The notes: generated from the letters alone by a model not told the origin. A stretch of 64,000 nt of DNA from Candidatus Aquicultor sp. (GCA_036504445.1 DASXVE010000025.1:1-64000), one strand, 5' to 3'; counted from the stretch's first letter, positions 7,437-16,504 are shown. Numbers and translations are program-made.

Positions 7437-8720
7437 TTGTTAGTTGATTTCATAATTATTGGCGCATTAATCCTGGTAAACGCCTTCTTTGTTGCCGCTG
7501 AAATTGCGGTCATCACGGTGCGGGAAACCCGCATCCGGCCGCTTGCGGAAAAAGGGTCGGCGCCGGCTCAAATCGTAATGAAGTTCTTGCACGACCCCAG
7601 CCAGTTTCTGGCATCAACGCAAACGGGCGTTACCGTGGCCGGTTTTCTTGCAAGTGCGACCGCGGCGGCTCAGCTCAGTGAGCCGCTTAGCAGGTACATA
7701 AGAGGCCTTAACATTCCGGTGCTATCGAGCGCTGCGGGAGCGATAAGCGTCATCATTATAACGCTTATCATCTCGTATCTGACGTTGGTTTTCGGCGAAC
7801 TTGTCCCAAAACGCATCGCTATTCTTAAATCGGACCAAATCTCGCTTGCCATAGCCCGGCCGATCAACACGTTAAACATGCTTACCTATCCGGTTACCAG
7901 GGTGCTAAGTTTTTCAACCAATACAATCATCAGAGCGTTTGGGGTTAGGCCTGAAGATACCGTCCCGCAGACAACCGAAGAAGAATTAAAGCTGCTCGTT
8001 ACGCAGCATTCGGCGCTCATGGACGAGGAAAAGCGCCTCATACGCCAGGCTTTTGAATTTGGCGACACGGTATCTCGGCAGATAATGGTGCCGCGCCCGG
8101 ATATCGCTGCGGTCGAATCAAGCGCTACCGTACGCGATGCGCTAGAGGAATCAAAAGCAAGCGGGCATCCACGTTTGCTCGTGTATCAAGAGAACCTCGA
8201 TAATATCCTCGGGGCGATCCACCTAAAAGACCTTATTGCGGATATCGAAAGCAACCGGTTCGATGCGCCGATACACGATGTTATGCGCCCCGTCCTCTAC
8301 GTGCCGGAGACCAAACCCGCCATCAGCTTGTTGCAGGACCTCCAGAAAAGCAGGCTGCATATGGCCGTCGTGCTTGACGAGTACGGAGGTACTGCCGGCA
8401 TAGTAACCATCGAAGACGTTGTTGAAGAAATCGTCGGTGAATTTGGCGGCACAACGGAAGAAGAGCTTATAAAAGCCGAGACAGAGCGCGAGATCGTGGT
8501 TGACGGCCATATACCGATAGATGAGCTTAATGAGCGTTTTAACCTTGGCATCCCGGTCTCACCCGAGTACGATACTGTCGCCGGTTGGATACTGGCGGAG
8601 CTCGGACACATACCGCGACCGGGCGAGGAAATCATCTTTAACGGTGTGAGGTTCCGCGTACAATCGATGCAGCAACGCCGCGTGGCGCTCGTCCGTATAA
8701 CAAAAAAGCCGGAGCAATAA
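7437..8720 (+). CDS. Hemolysin-family/CorC-type membrane protein (DUF21-CBS-CorC_HlyC)
   Basis: A 427-residue protein with an N-terminal DUF21/CNNM membrane domain (about 1-190, FFVAAEIAVITVRETRI and FGELVPKRIAI), a CBS pair (about 205-330, ending VVLDEYGGTAGIVTIEDVVE) and a C-terminal CorC_HlyC transporter-associated domain (about 345-425). Family members are linked to Mg/Co efflux or Mg homeostasis at the inner membrane. The start is TTG 7437 with GGTGA five bases upstream; MLVDFIIIGALILVNAFF gives the expected first membrane helix. The stop codon lies inside the loop of the downstream terminator. Confidence 0.9.
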   Translation: MLVDFIIIGALILVNAFFVAAEIAVITVRETRIRPLAEKGSAPAQIVMKFLHDPSQFLASTQTGVTVAGFLASATAAAQLSEPLSRYIRGLNIPVLSSAAGAISVIIITLIISYLTLVFGELVPKRIAILKSDQISLAIARPINTLNMLTYPVTRVLSFSTNTIIRAFGVRPEDTVPQTTEEELKLLVTQHSALMDEEKRLIRQAFEFGDTVSRQIMVPRPDIAAVESSATVRDALEESKASGHPRLLVYQENLDNILGAIHLKDLIADIESNRFDAPIHDVMRPVLYVPETKPAISLLQDLQKSRLHMAVVLDEYGGTAGIVTIEDVVEEIVGEFGGTTEEELIKAETEREIVVDGHIPIDELNERFNLGIPVSPEYDTVAGWILAELGHIPRPGEEIIFNGVRFRVQSMQQRRVALVRITKKPEQ

Positions 8721-8727
8721 CTCCGGC
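8708..8727. terminator. Terminator shared by the CorC-type gene and the facing lipoprotein gene
   Basis: GCCGGAG (8708-8714) and CTCCGGC (8721-8727) pair around CAATAA, whose TAA is the CorC stop codon. On the minus strand a run of T follows (CTTTTTTG), so it also serves the convergent lipoprotein gene. A near copy occurs at 10561-10578. Confidence 0.75.
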
Positions 8728-8740
8728 CGTTCCTGTTTGA

Positions 8741-9484
8741 TCATTGAGCATGTTTAAGTTTCGACTGCTTCTTCGTTTTTGCAGTACCGTTCTTTTTTGT
8801 CGACCTTTTGTCTTGCGCTGCATCCGCTGGTTTCCTCGTCCACGATTGCTTAAATGCCTCGATCGACACTTCCCGAAGAAGATAGCTTCGCACATCGTCG
8901 AGGCCGCATAATATAACCTCGCACAATTCTCCGCTCTTCTTATCGCGGACGTTTATTCGCACCTTGGCGAAATCGGCGTTCCAAAAGTCATCAGCCAAGA
9001 ACACATCCCGCCAAAGTCTGGTGAGCTCTTCACCGTGAGCGGGCTTCCCGTATACAGCGGTGTAAAGGTCTATCACCATGGTGTTGTTCGCGCCGTATTT
9101 CATAAAGTGGATGTTACGCACGTCAACCGCCTGTTCGGGGTGAATCACGTTTTGCAGGTTGATAAGACCGGTTATCACTTTAGCAACGGTATCGTTGGAT
9201 ATGGATTCATCTTTGATGTTGGCAAAAACGTCGCGGAGTGCCTCTTTGGTTAATGTGCCGGCATATTCGCTATATTCTTTGCTGCGCGGACGCGTTGCTT
9301 GCGGTGGGATGTCTGCAGTTTCGCCAGCAATACCATCGTTTTTGCTACCGCATGTGCACGACATTGCCGTACACGAACACGCTGTCGATTTCTTTTTGGT
9401 TTTTGCAATACAACCGACTGCGGCAAACGCTGAAATAATCGCAACAAGCACGGCGAGCAACTTCTTCACTCCGTTGGTTCCCAT
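8741..9484 (-). CDS. Predicted lipoprotein of unknown function
   Basis: A 247-residue exported protein. MGTNGVKKLLAVLVAIISAF leads to a lipobox-like AAVGC, so it is probably lipid-anchored on the outer face of the membrane. A Cys-rich stretch (STACSCTAMSCTC) follows directly and may bind metal. The middle (about 75-205) is a folded domain I do not recognise, with NIHFMKYGANNTMVIDLYTA and NADFAKVRINVRDKKSGELC. The end is Lys/Thr-rich. Start 9484 is chosen over an ATG 27 bases upstream because AAGGAG precedes it at the right distance. No functional link to its neighbours is visible. Confidence 0.72.
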   Translation of the reverse strand: MGTNGVKKLLAVLVAIISAFAAVGCIAKTKKKSTACSCTAMSCTCGSKNDGIAGETADIPPQATRPRSKEYSEYAGTLTKEALRDVFANIKDESISNDTVAKVITGLINLQNVIHPEQAVDVRNIHFMKYGANNTMVIDLYTAVYGKPAHGEELTRLWRDVFLADDFWNADFAKVRINVRDKKSGELCEVILCGLDDVRSYLLREVSIEAFKQSWTRKPADAAQDKRSTKKNGTAKTKKQSKLKHAQ

Positions 9485-9572
9485 AGAGATACTCCTTCTT
9501 TGTCGAGCCACCAGGATATATCTCTCTATGTATCGAAAATTTCGAGCACCTGCTTAAGCAGATAATTTAGCT

Positions 9573-10436
9573 CTAATACACATAAACCAAAGAGCCCATA
9601 GGCATGTTGTTATAGATGTACTTGCAATCGACAATCGGCACGCGAACACAGCCGTGCGATGCCGGCTTCGTTGGAACGCTGGGATAGCCGTGAACGGCTA
9701 CGCCGCTGTAGAAGAAGCTCGTCCAGGTCATAATACCGTCATATTTCTTCGATCTGTATTGGTAACCCGGCTTGGAATACACGCGCGCCGTCACCGACGG
9801 CGTGGTGTGACCGTGCCTGCCGGTCGATACCGGAAATATCTTTGTAACTTTGCCGCCACGTACTATAAGCAGTACCTGGAGCGCTTTATTAACCTCGACA
9901 TGATCGCCTTTGTAGCGGGCTTTAATAATTTTCGGGTACGAGAGAGCGCGCAACGTGGATTTTCCCGCAGCGCCGTCCCTTGAAAGCCCGTTTACCTTCT
10001 GAAACGCTACAACCGCATAGCAGCTATGCATGTTATAGCGGCCATTAATCGCTCCCGGGTTATAACCGAGCTCGGTTAGACGCCGCTGCAAGCGTATCAC
10101 ATCGGCACCGCGTGAACCCATGCTGAGCCTATGGTTTGAGATAAACACCGGGGCGGGCTTTACCACCGGTTTTGGTGTTGGTTTGGGTTTTGGTTCGGGT
10201 TTCGGCTTGGGCGCCGGCGGCTTCGGTACCGGTATTGTTGTTGGTGTAGTTGTCGGTGTCGTTGACGGAGTTGCCGGCGCAAAGATCAACGTCGGCGTCT
10301 GCGAATCTTCTGCGAATGTTTTTGTTGGTATCGTATCGGCGGAAACCGGCATAGCCAAAGAGATGATGTATGCAACTAAGAAAAGTGCGGCAATAAGAAT
10401 GCGAGTGGTACGCGAGCTGTATTTCCGTGCGGTCAA
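9573..10436 (-). CDS. L,D-transpeptidase with peptidoglycan-binding domain
   Basis: A 287-residue secreted wall enzyme: signal peptide (about 1-33), Pro/Lys-rich linker with repeated PKP units, PG_binding_1 domain at about 105-165 (GADVIRLQRRLTELGYNPGA) and YkuD catalytic domain to the end. The catalytic motif HGYPSVPTKPASHGCVRV holds the active Cys. Such enzymes make 3-3 peptidoglycan cross-links or attach proteins to the wall. TTG 10436 is the start: a GGGGG site lies six bases before it and the signal peptide needs it. The leader upstream contains several stems. Confidence 0.9.
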   Translation of the reverse strand: MTARKYSSRTTRILIAALFLVAYIISLAMPVSADTIPTKTFAEDSQTPTLIFAPATPSTTPTTTPTTIPVPKPPAPKPKPEPKPKPTPKPVVKPAPVFISNHRLSMGSRGADVIRLQRRLTELGYNPGAINGRYNMHSCYAVVAFQKVNGLSRDGAAGKSTLRALSYPKIIKARYKGDHVEVNKALQVLLIVRGGKVTKIFPVSTGRHGHTTPSVTARVYSKPGYQYRSKKYDGIMTWTSFFYSGVAVHGYPSVPTKPASHGCVRVPIVDCKYIYNNMPMGSLVYVY

Positions 10437-10487
10437 GGTAAACCCCCATCGTAGCCAAAATTATGTAAAGACGCCGGTTACTATACT

Positions 10488-10535
10488 AAAAAAGCGCTCT
10501 AAGAGCAAGGCCTTTGTGGCTTTTTTATGCCTTGC
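10488..10535 (-). other. Overlapping stems in the L,D-transpeptidase leader
   Basis: AAAAAAGC (10488-10495) can pair with GCTTTTTT (10519-10526), while GCAAGGC (10505-10511) can pair with GCCTTGC (10529-10535). The two stems exclude each other. On the minus strand GCTCTTAGAGC followed by GCTTTTTT also resembles a terminator. The arrangement would suit an attenuator. Confidence 0.4.
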
Positions 10536-10554
10536 AAGCAAGTTTTTTTATAAA

Positions 10555-10580
10555 GAAAAACCGGAGCTGTTACTCCGGCT
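10555..10580 (-). terminator. Terminator of the ferredoxin-hcp operon
   Basis: CCGGAG (10561-10566) and CTCCGG (10573-10578) form a stem with a six-base loop; the minus strand continues with TTTTTC. It is the first strong terminator after the hcp stop codon. Confidence 0.75.
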
Positions 10581-10660
10581 TTTCTAACGCTTATCGCATA
10601 TTCATCGTGTTATTTCTTGAGCACGCTATGTGCGCTGCCCAACCAACATATGTAACTATT

Positions 10661-10682
10661 TATGCGCTATCTATAGCGCATA
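10661..10682. repeat. Perfect inverted repeat after hcp
   Basis: TATGCGCTA (10661-10669) and TAGCGCATA (10674-10682) form a 9-bp perfect stem around TCTA, 25 bases after the hcp stop. It has no T-run and may protect the transcript end. Confidence 0.5.
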
Positions 10683-10706
10683 TGTTAACGCTATAAACAG
10701 CTTGGC

Positions 10707-12338
10707 TTAGCCAAGTATGGCGGCCAGGTCCTCGTCCGGCGTTGAAATCGGTTTGATCCCGAAGTTCTTCACCAGAACATCAAGCACATTCGGTGTAATA
10801 AACGCCGGCAGTGACGGCCCGAGGCGGATATCCTTAATGCCGAGATGGAGCAAGGTCAACAGAATCGCGACCGCTTTTTGCTCGTACCAGGAAAGCACGA
10901 GTGATAGCGGCAGGTCGTTTACGCCGACGCCGAACGCATCCGCTAATGCAACCGCTATTTGGGTTGCCGAATAGGCGTCGTTACACTGACCGACATCGAG
11001 CAGGCGCGGTATGCCGCCGATATCGCCGAGCTCTTTGTCGAAGAAGCGGAATTTTCCGCAGGCCAGCGTAAGTACTATGCAATCGTCCGGCACCTTTTCA
11101 ACAAATTCGGTGTAGTAATTACGGCCCGGTTTCGCGCCATCACACCCGGCAACCAGGAAGAAATGGCGAATGTCTTTGTTTTTAACTCCCTCGATAACTT
11201 GACCGGCCACCCCCATAACCGTGTTGCGGGCAAAGCCGACCGTGACGGATTTGCCCTCTTCGTCCTCGACAAAGCCCGGCAGCTCGAGTGCTTTTGCAAC
11301 AGCCGGAGTGAAATCCTTATCGGCAATATGGGGTACACCGGGCCACGCTACGCAACCGGTTGTAAAAATATTGCCTTTATAGGAATCGAGCGGCTTCTGG
11401 ATGCAGTTCGTTGTCATCACAATCGCACCCGGGAAGTTTGTAAACTCCTTGTGCTGGTTCTGCCATGCCGTACCGTAATGCCCGTAAAAGTGGTCGTATT
11501 TCTTAAGCTCCGGGTAGCCGTGCGTCGGCAGCATCTCGCCGTGAGTGTAAACGTAAATGCCCTTCCCTTCGGTTTGCTTGAGAATTGCTTCAAGGTCTTT
11601 CAAATCGTGGCCGGACACGAGAAGCGCTTTACCTGCTCTATGACCAAGCGTTACCTTGGTGGGCACCGGATGCCCGTACGTGCCCGTATTGGCTGCATCA
11701 AGCAGCTCCATGGCACAAAGATTGATCTCTCCGCACTTCAAGACTATGCCAAGCCATTCGTTCAGGTCTCCCCCGCCGCGCGCAAGCGCCGCAAGCGTAT
11801 CGTGGATGAAGCCGTAAACCGCATCGTCTTCCTGGCCTAAAATCCGTGCGTGGTCGGCATACGCCGCTATTCCGTGCAAACCGAGAAGCGCAATATCCTG
11901 CAGGGATTTGATGTCGTAGTCGGCGGCTACCTCATGAGATACCCATCTGACTTGCTCGCCTTGACCAACCATCTTTTCAATAGTGTTTTCCGACACAAAA
12001 CCTGCGCTTGCCTCGGCGATATCCGAAATGCCACCTGCCTCACGGACCTTCTGCCTCATGGTCTCGCGAAGCCGAACCGCACGATTGATTAGAGCCGCAA
12101 GACGCTTCGGGTCGAAATTCACGTTGGTGAGCGTTGAGAAGAGCGCTTCGGCGGTAAACGCATTTGTCTCTTGATTAACAATGCCTGCTTTCCTGCCTTC
12201 GGACGCCCAAAGACCAAGGCACTTTACGGCGTACGTAAGTAAATCCTGCAAAGCCGCTACGCCGGGCTGCTTACCGCATACGCCCGCGACCGTGCAGCCT
12301 GTGCCTTTTGCTGTTTGTTCGCATTGATAACAGAACAT
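10707..12338 (-). CDS. hcp: Hydroxylamine reductase / hybrid cluster protein
   Basis: A 543-residue cytoplasmic iron-sulphur protein. The N-terminal cluster motif is C3-x2-C6-x8-C15-x5-C21 (MFCYQCEQTAKGTGC), the class I pattern. Later motifs for the hybrid Fe-S-O cluster are present (VSHEVAADYDIKSLQDIALL, TNCIQKP, TGCVAWPGVPHI, GQCNDAYSA, SWYEQKA). Hcp reduces NO or hydroxylamine and protects anaerobes from nitrosative stress. It lies downstream of its ferredoxin on the same strand with a long hairpin between, and a Crp/Fnr regulator lies just upstream. Length is normal for the family. Confidence 0.97.
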   Translation of the reverse strand: MFCYQCEQTAKGTGCTVAGVCGKQPGVAALQDLLTYAVKCLGLWASEGRKAGIVNQETNAFTAEALFSTLTNVNFDPKRLAALINRAVRLRETMRQKVREAGGISDIAEASAGFVSENTIEKMVGQGEQVRWVSHEVAADYDIKSLQDIALLGLHGIAAYADHARILGQEDDAVYGFIHDTLAALARGGGDLNEWLGIVLKCGEINLCAMELLDAANTGTYGHPVPTKVTLGHRAGKALLVSGHDLKDLEAILKQTEGKGIYVYTHGEMLPTHGYPELKKYDHFYGHYGTAWQNQHKEFTNFPGAIVMTTNCIQKPLDSYKGNIFTTGCVAWPGVPHIADKDFTPAVAKALELPGFVEDEEGKSVTVGFARNTVMGVAGQVIEGVKNKDIRHFFLVAGCDGAKPGRNYYTEFVEKVPDDCIVLTLACGKFRFFDKELGDIGGIPRLLDVGQCNDAYSATQIAVALADAFGVGVNDLPLSLVLSWYEQKAVAILLTLLHLGIKDIRLGPSLPAFITPNVLDVLVKNFGIKPISTPDEDLAAILG

Positions 12339-12382
12339 AGCATCTCCCTTTACCCGTAGAGCTGCAATTGAGTTATTAAATC

Positions 12383-12427
12383 TTTAGCCCTCGCCCGCCG
12401 AGGGGTTGTTGGCGGGCGAGGGCTAAA
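12383..12427 (-). terminator. Very long hairpin between ferredoxin gene and hcp
   Basis: Perfect 17-bp arms (12383-12399 and 12411-12427; core GCCCTCGCCCGCC) around an 11-base loop. On the minus strand it follows the ferredoxin stop by 30 bases and precedes hcp by about 45. Only a short T tract follows, so it could be a partial terminator or an RNA processing/stabilising site that sets the ferredoxin to hcp ratio. Confidence 0.7.
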
Positions 12428-12456
12428 ATATATCTCAAAATTTTTAGTTGTAAGGC

Positions 12457-12843
12457 TTACCCGTGAATCAGCGGCGGCAAGCATTTCACGCATACCCAGA
12501 CGCTTTCACCTTTAAAGCGGGCTGGAAGCAACGGGCGGTCGGTATCCGCAGCGCCGCACCAGCGGCAATGCTGCGTAACCGGGTCAACGCTATGCACCGT
12601 CCTATGCTCGTTAACCGCCTCTTCGCTGAACTCATCAGCTTCACGCTCTATAACCGAAAGTGCGCCTTCCGGACAGGTGCCGATGCAAAAGCCGGCCCCG
12701 TCACATAGCTCCTCTTTAATAACTTTGGCTTTGCCGTTAATAATCTCGATAGCGCTTTCAGCGCACGGGCTAACGCACGCCCCACAGCCTGTGCATTTAT
12801 CCTCATCAATTTTGACGATTTTTCGAAAAGTTTTTGCAGTCAT
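12457..12843 (-). CDS. 4Fe-4S ferredoxin of the hcp operon
   Basis: A 128-residue protein with two clusters near the N-terminus: CTGCGACVSPC and CDGAGFCIGTC, the second spaced unusually. A 4Fe-4S ferredoxin with an extra C-terminal CRWC...CVKC pair (about 93-122) commonly accompanies class I Hcp and is the probable electron donor. The C-terminal Cys pairs look like a small zinc or rubredoxin-like knuckle. The start has a very strong GGAGGAGG site. A 20-bp palindrome for the neighbouring regulator lies 51-70 bases upstream. Confidence 0.92.
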   Translation of the reverse strand: MTAKTFRKIVKIDEDKCTGCGACVSPCAESAIEIINGKAKVIKEELCDGAGFCIGTCPEGALSVIEREADEFSEEAVNEHRTVHSVDPVTQHCRWCGAADTDRPLLPARFKGESVWVCVKCLPPLIHG

Positions 12844-12867
12844 GATGACCTCCTCCCTCGTACTCTT

Positions 12868-12913
12868 AGAATACTGTGCGCACGCCTAAATCAGCTTTGA
12901 CTTAAGTCAAAGC
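12868..12913 (-). promoter_or_regulatory. Palindromic operator and -10 box of the ferredoxin-hcp operon
   Basis: GCTTTGACTTAAGTCAAAGC (12894-12913) is a perfect 20-bp palindrome containing TTGAC-N4-GTCAA, the pattern known for HcpR-type Crp/Fnr regulators. On the minus strand TATTCT (12868-12873) could be the -10 box; the start site would then be near 12861 and the palindrome centre near -42, the place for a class II activator. No -35 box is needed there. Confidence 0.8.
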
Positions 12914-12960
12914 CGGAAGATTATTTCGAAAAGTTTGTTTAGGGGGCGGTTGTTCGGCGG

Positions 12961-13653
12961 TTACTTGCGAAGACCTGAGGCGATTTCTTCAAGCGAGTCC
13001 ATATCGAGCACCACGATCCTGCGACCCGCAATATCGATAACGCCGGTCGATTTCAGCTTACCCAGGGTCCGGGAGATGGTTTCGCTAATTGTGCCGAGCT
13101 TTTGGGCAAGCTCGGTTTTACTTGAATCAAGCTCAAATTCCACCGTTGAGTCGATGGAGCGGCCGTTTTTTACGGCAAGATCAAGTAGGTACCGGGCAAC
13201 CCGAGCCGGTACGTCTTTGAGCGAGAGTTCTTCAACCAGCGTTGCAAAGCGGCGCAGGTGCCGCGACATGATAGCGATCATATTTAAGCTAAGCTGCGGG
13301 TCTTTACCGACAAGCGCTTTGAAATCATCTCGATTGAAACAGAGGGCTTCGAGCTCTGTAGAAGCGTGGGCAAAGGCGGGGTACGAGACATCGGAAAAGA
13401 GCGTGACCTCGCCAAACGGATCGCCGTCGCTCACGAAATGCAGGATTTGCTCGCGCCCGTCCATTCCGAGTTTATAGAGTTTAACCCGGCCGTGAACGAC
13501 AACGTAAAACCCCTGGCCTACATCCCCGTCACAAAAGATGAGGTCTCCTTTTTTGAACCGTAAGAATACTGCGATACCGCTGAGTTCTTCAAGGTTGTTC
13601 TCAGGTAATCCCTTAAAAAGCTGGCACGTCCTGAGCGCTTCAATTTTATCCAT
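12961..13653 (-). CDS. Crp/Fnr-family regulator, HcpR-like
   Basis: A 230-residue transcription factor: cyclic-nucleotide-type sensor domain (about 10-130, FCDGDVGQGFYVVVHGRVKL and GDPFGEVTLFSD), long dimer helix and winged helix at the end with recognition segment LGTISETISRTLGKLKSTGV. It lacks the N-terminal Cys cluster of Fnr. Position directly before the ferredoxin-hcp genes, with a TTGAC-N4-GTCAA palindrome between, makes it the likely HcpR that activates hcp in response to NO or nitrite. I infer the function from context; cluster or haem binding is not visible in sequence. Confidence 0.87.
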   Translation of the reverse strand: MDKIEALRTCQLFKGLPENNLEELSGIAVFLRFKKGDLIFCDGDVGQGFYVVVHGRVKLYKLGMDGREQILHFVSDGDPFGEVTLFSDVSYPAFAHASTELEALCFNRDDFKALVGKDPQLSLNMIAIMSRHLRRFATLVEELSLKDVPARVARYLLDLAVKNGRSIDSTVEFELDSSKTELAQKLGTISETISRTLGKLKSTGVIDIAGRRIVVLDMDSLEEIASGLRK

Positions 13654-13795
13654 TCAATTAACCCCGCGGTATAAACCAGTTTCTTCATTCTATGCAAAAT
13701 AAAGCGGTGACCAGCCACGTCGCTTTGTAAATCGATGCATCTACTTTGCGTTCTTTTGCAAATTCACACCGCACAAACAAACGCACTGCGTAAAT

Positions 13796-14152
13796 CTAGC
13801 CTGCGCATGTTTTCGGTGCAATCGGGATAAGGCAGATGAACTCGACATCCGCATCGCCAGTGTTTTTAAACTGGTGCTCCTCCTCGCCGGGGACAAAGAT
13901 GACATCGCCGGGCGCAAACGGTACATCCGCCCCGTTGCTTACAACAACGCCGGTTCCTTTTAGAATGAAAACTTCATGCTCCCACGCGTGCATGTGCAGC
14001 GGTGTGTAACCGCCCGGGGTCATGGTAAAGACGCGCATCGCAAAGTTATCCGCGCCCTCCCGCTCGGAAATAACCCAGCGGACCGAAACATTGTTTGCCC
14101 CCGCCTCTTCAACAGCGGTTGCGTTAACTTGATCGTATTGAACCTTATACAT
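13796..14152 (-). CDS. Small cupin-domain protein
   Basis: A 118-residue single cupin_2 barrel. Motif 1 is HMHAWEHEVFILKGTG with two His and a Glu as metal ligands; motif 2 is PGDVIFVPGEEEHQF with the last His. Small cupins bind a metal and act as isomerases, dioxygenases or sensors; the substrate cannot be told. It lies upstream of the HcpR-like gene on the same strand, 142 bases away, and may be cotranscribed with it. The start ATG has GGAGGTTATTAC upstream. Confidence 0.88.
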   Translation of the reverse strand: MYKVQYDQVNATAVEEAGANNVSVRWVISEREGADNFAMRVFTMTPGGYTPLHMHAWEHEVFILKGTGVVVSNGADVPFAPGDVIFVPGEEEHQFKNTGDADVEFICLIPIAPKTCAG

Positions 14153-14624
14153 GTAATAACCTCCGCGTAATCTTCTCAGCCCGGCAATATATGTAAGCTA
14201 TCGCTCAGCGGTTTCATCCGGCAAGTATCGCCAGGCAACCTTGCACCGTATAGTGCCAGAATTACGGTGTGCGGCACATTAAAATAATAAGTCGTGCCTT
14301 AGAATCCCCATGCACCCTCATCTACTATATTACTATATAGCGTCATACTGGATTTGCCGGCGGTTTTTGCCGATACTTGCACAATCTTTTTAGCGTTGTC
14401 ATCGACAGATACCGAACCATGTCCCGCCAGGTTCAGCGATTCCATACTGCAACACCGCGAAACCTATTGGTAATACTGCCGTAATCCGCACGTAATATGA
14501 ATGAAATGCACATTTAATGTGCTCGAAACCGCCTTGAAACACGTACTGCCTATTATCTAAAGTAGCACAGCTGCTGAGCAACGATTGCACTTATAAGTTT
14601 ACGTGATGAAAGGAGATGGTTTCA
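14153..14624. other. Divergent intergenic region cupin / amt
   Basis: About 470 bases between divergent genes. I see no further gene and no clear consensus promoter or sigma-54 site; a partly symmetric A/T block (CTATATTACTATATAG) lies near 14325-14340. Confidence 0.5.
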
Positions 14625-15956
14625 ATGCAGAACATTAATACAGGCGATACGGCCTGGATGTTGATTGCAACGGCGCTGGTCATGTTTATGACCCCCGGCC
14701 TGGCGCTATTTTATGGGGGTATGGTGCGGAGCAAAAACGTACTCGGCACCCTTATGCAGAGCTTTATTATGCTCGGCGTCGGCACCATTGTATGGATTCT
14801 TATCGGCTATACCCTGGCGTTCGGCCCGGACAAATTCGGTATGATCGGCGATTTAAGCTGGATCGGCCTTAGGGGTGTAGGTATGGCTCCAAACGCCGAT
14901 TATGCCGCCACGATACCGCACATCTTGTTTATGGCGTTTCAGATGATGTTTGCCATCATCACCCCGGCGCTTATAACCGGCGCATTTGCGGAGCGCATGA
15001 AGTTCAGTTCTTTTCTCGTCTTTATGGTCGCGTGGATGATACTTATCTACAGTCCGGTCGCACACTGGGTGTGGGGCGTCGGCGGCTGGGTCCGCAACTT
15101 AGGCGCACTCGATTTTGCCGGCGGAACGGTCGTTCACATCAACGCCGCGGTCGCCGCTCTTGCAGCCATCATTATTATGGGTAAACGCAAAGGATTCGGA
15201 AAAGAGGCTATGCATCCGCATAACCTGCCGATGACCATCCTCGGTGCGGCTATTCTATGGTTCGGATGGTTCGGTTTTAACGCCGGCAGCGCCCTTACCG
15301 CCGGCGGTCTTGCCGCAGTAGCATTTGTCGTAACCCAGGTCGCAACAGCGGCGGCGGCTTTAAGCTGGATTCTTTTTGAGCGAATCAAAACCGGTAAAGC
15401 GACAACGCTCGGCGCCGCATCCGGTGCGGTTGCCGGTCTGGTAGCGATTACGCCGGCGTCAGGATATGTCGGCCCGCTCGCGGCTATCGCAATCGGTTTT
15501 ATTGCCGGTGCCCTATGCTACTTCGCGGTCGGCCTTAAGTATAAGCTCGGCTACGACGACTCGCTCGATGTTGTGGGTGTACACGGTGTGGGTGGTGTGA
15601 CCGGAGCGCTTCTTACCGGTGTGTTCGCGACGACTGTTATTAACAGCGCCGGTGCAAACGGCCTGTTACACGGCAACCCGGGGCTTTTGGTAAAGCAGCT
15701 TATCGCTGTCGCCGTCACAATCGGATTCTCGTTTATAGGTTCGTTCGCCATTCTCAAAGTCATCGACTTGGTCATGGGCTTACGCATCAGCGAGGAAGAC
15801 GAACTAACCGGTCTCGATTTAACACAGCATGCCGAGAACGGCTACGCGCTCGGCGGTTTCGGTTCGGGCACAATGGGCCATCTTGAGCCGGGGATGGCAA
15901 TAAATGCACAGCCCGGTTTTGCAGCAATGAAACCGGTAACCCACAAACCCAACTAG
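14625..15956 (+). CDS. amt: Ammonium transporter (Amt), first copy
   Basis: A 443-residue inner-membrane channel of about 11 helices. Signature segments are FYGGMVRSKNVLG, ADYAATIPHILFMAFQMMFA and GGTVVHINAA; the twin pore histidines lie in VAHWVWG-type and GVHGVGGVTGAL segments as in other Amt proteins. It imports ammonium when nitrogen is low. I start at ATG 14625 (MQNINTG) because AAAGGAG is nine bases before it; an ATG at 14616 overlaps that site. A PII gene follows 12 bases later, the usual amtB-glnK arrangement in which PII plugs the channel. Confidence 0.95.
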   Translation: MQNINTGDTAWMLIATALVMFMTPGLALFYGGMVRSKNVLGTLMQSFIMLGVGTIVWILIGYTLAFGPDKFGMIGDLSWIGLRGVGMAPNADYAATIPHILFMAFQMMFAIITPALITGAFAERMKFSSFLVFMVAWMILIYSPVAHWVWGVGGWVRNLGALDFAGGTVVHINAAVAALAAIIIMGKRKGFGKEAMHPHNLPMTILGAAILWFGWFGFNAGSALTAGGLAAVAFVVTQVATAAAALSWILFERIKTGKATTLGAASGAVAGLVAITPASGYVGPLAAIAIGFIAGALCYFAVGLKYKLGYDDSLDVVGVHGVGGVTGALLTGVFATTVINSAGANGLLHGNPGLLVKQLIAVAVTIGFSFIGSFAILKVIDLVMGLRISEEDELTGLDLTQHAENGYALGGFGSGTMGHLEPGMAINAQPGFAAMKPVTHKPN

Positions 15957-16307
<351 letters not shown>

Positions 16308-16370
16308 GTTATAGAAAATAATAGAGGTTGTAAAGCGGGTTCTGCAAAGGCGCAGATCCTTCCATCACAC

Positions 16371-16400
16371 ACAAGGGGCGGACCCGACCGCCCCTTGTGG
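16371..16400 (+). terminator. Terminator after the first amt-PII pair
   Basis: ACAAGGGGCG and CGCCCCTTGT pair around eight bases and are followed by GGTTTTGC. It separates the two amt-PII units. Confidence 0.75.
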
Positions 16401-16504
16401 TTTTGCTGCCCGTAACACGCCGTTAACGCCGGGGTAACACGAACTTAATATTGCAGAAACACCAGCGAAATAATCCATGCCTACAATAACCATATAATTG
16501 GCAG

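Noticed and set aside
12457-12843. Rubredoxin-like fusion
   Set aside because: The extra CxxC pairs of the hcp-linked ferredoxin do not have the rubredoxin spacing or aromatic core, so I only call them a Cys knuckle.
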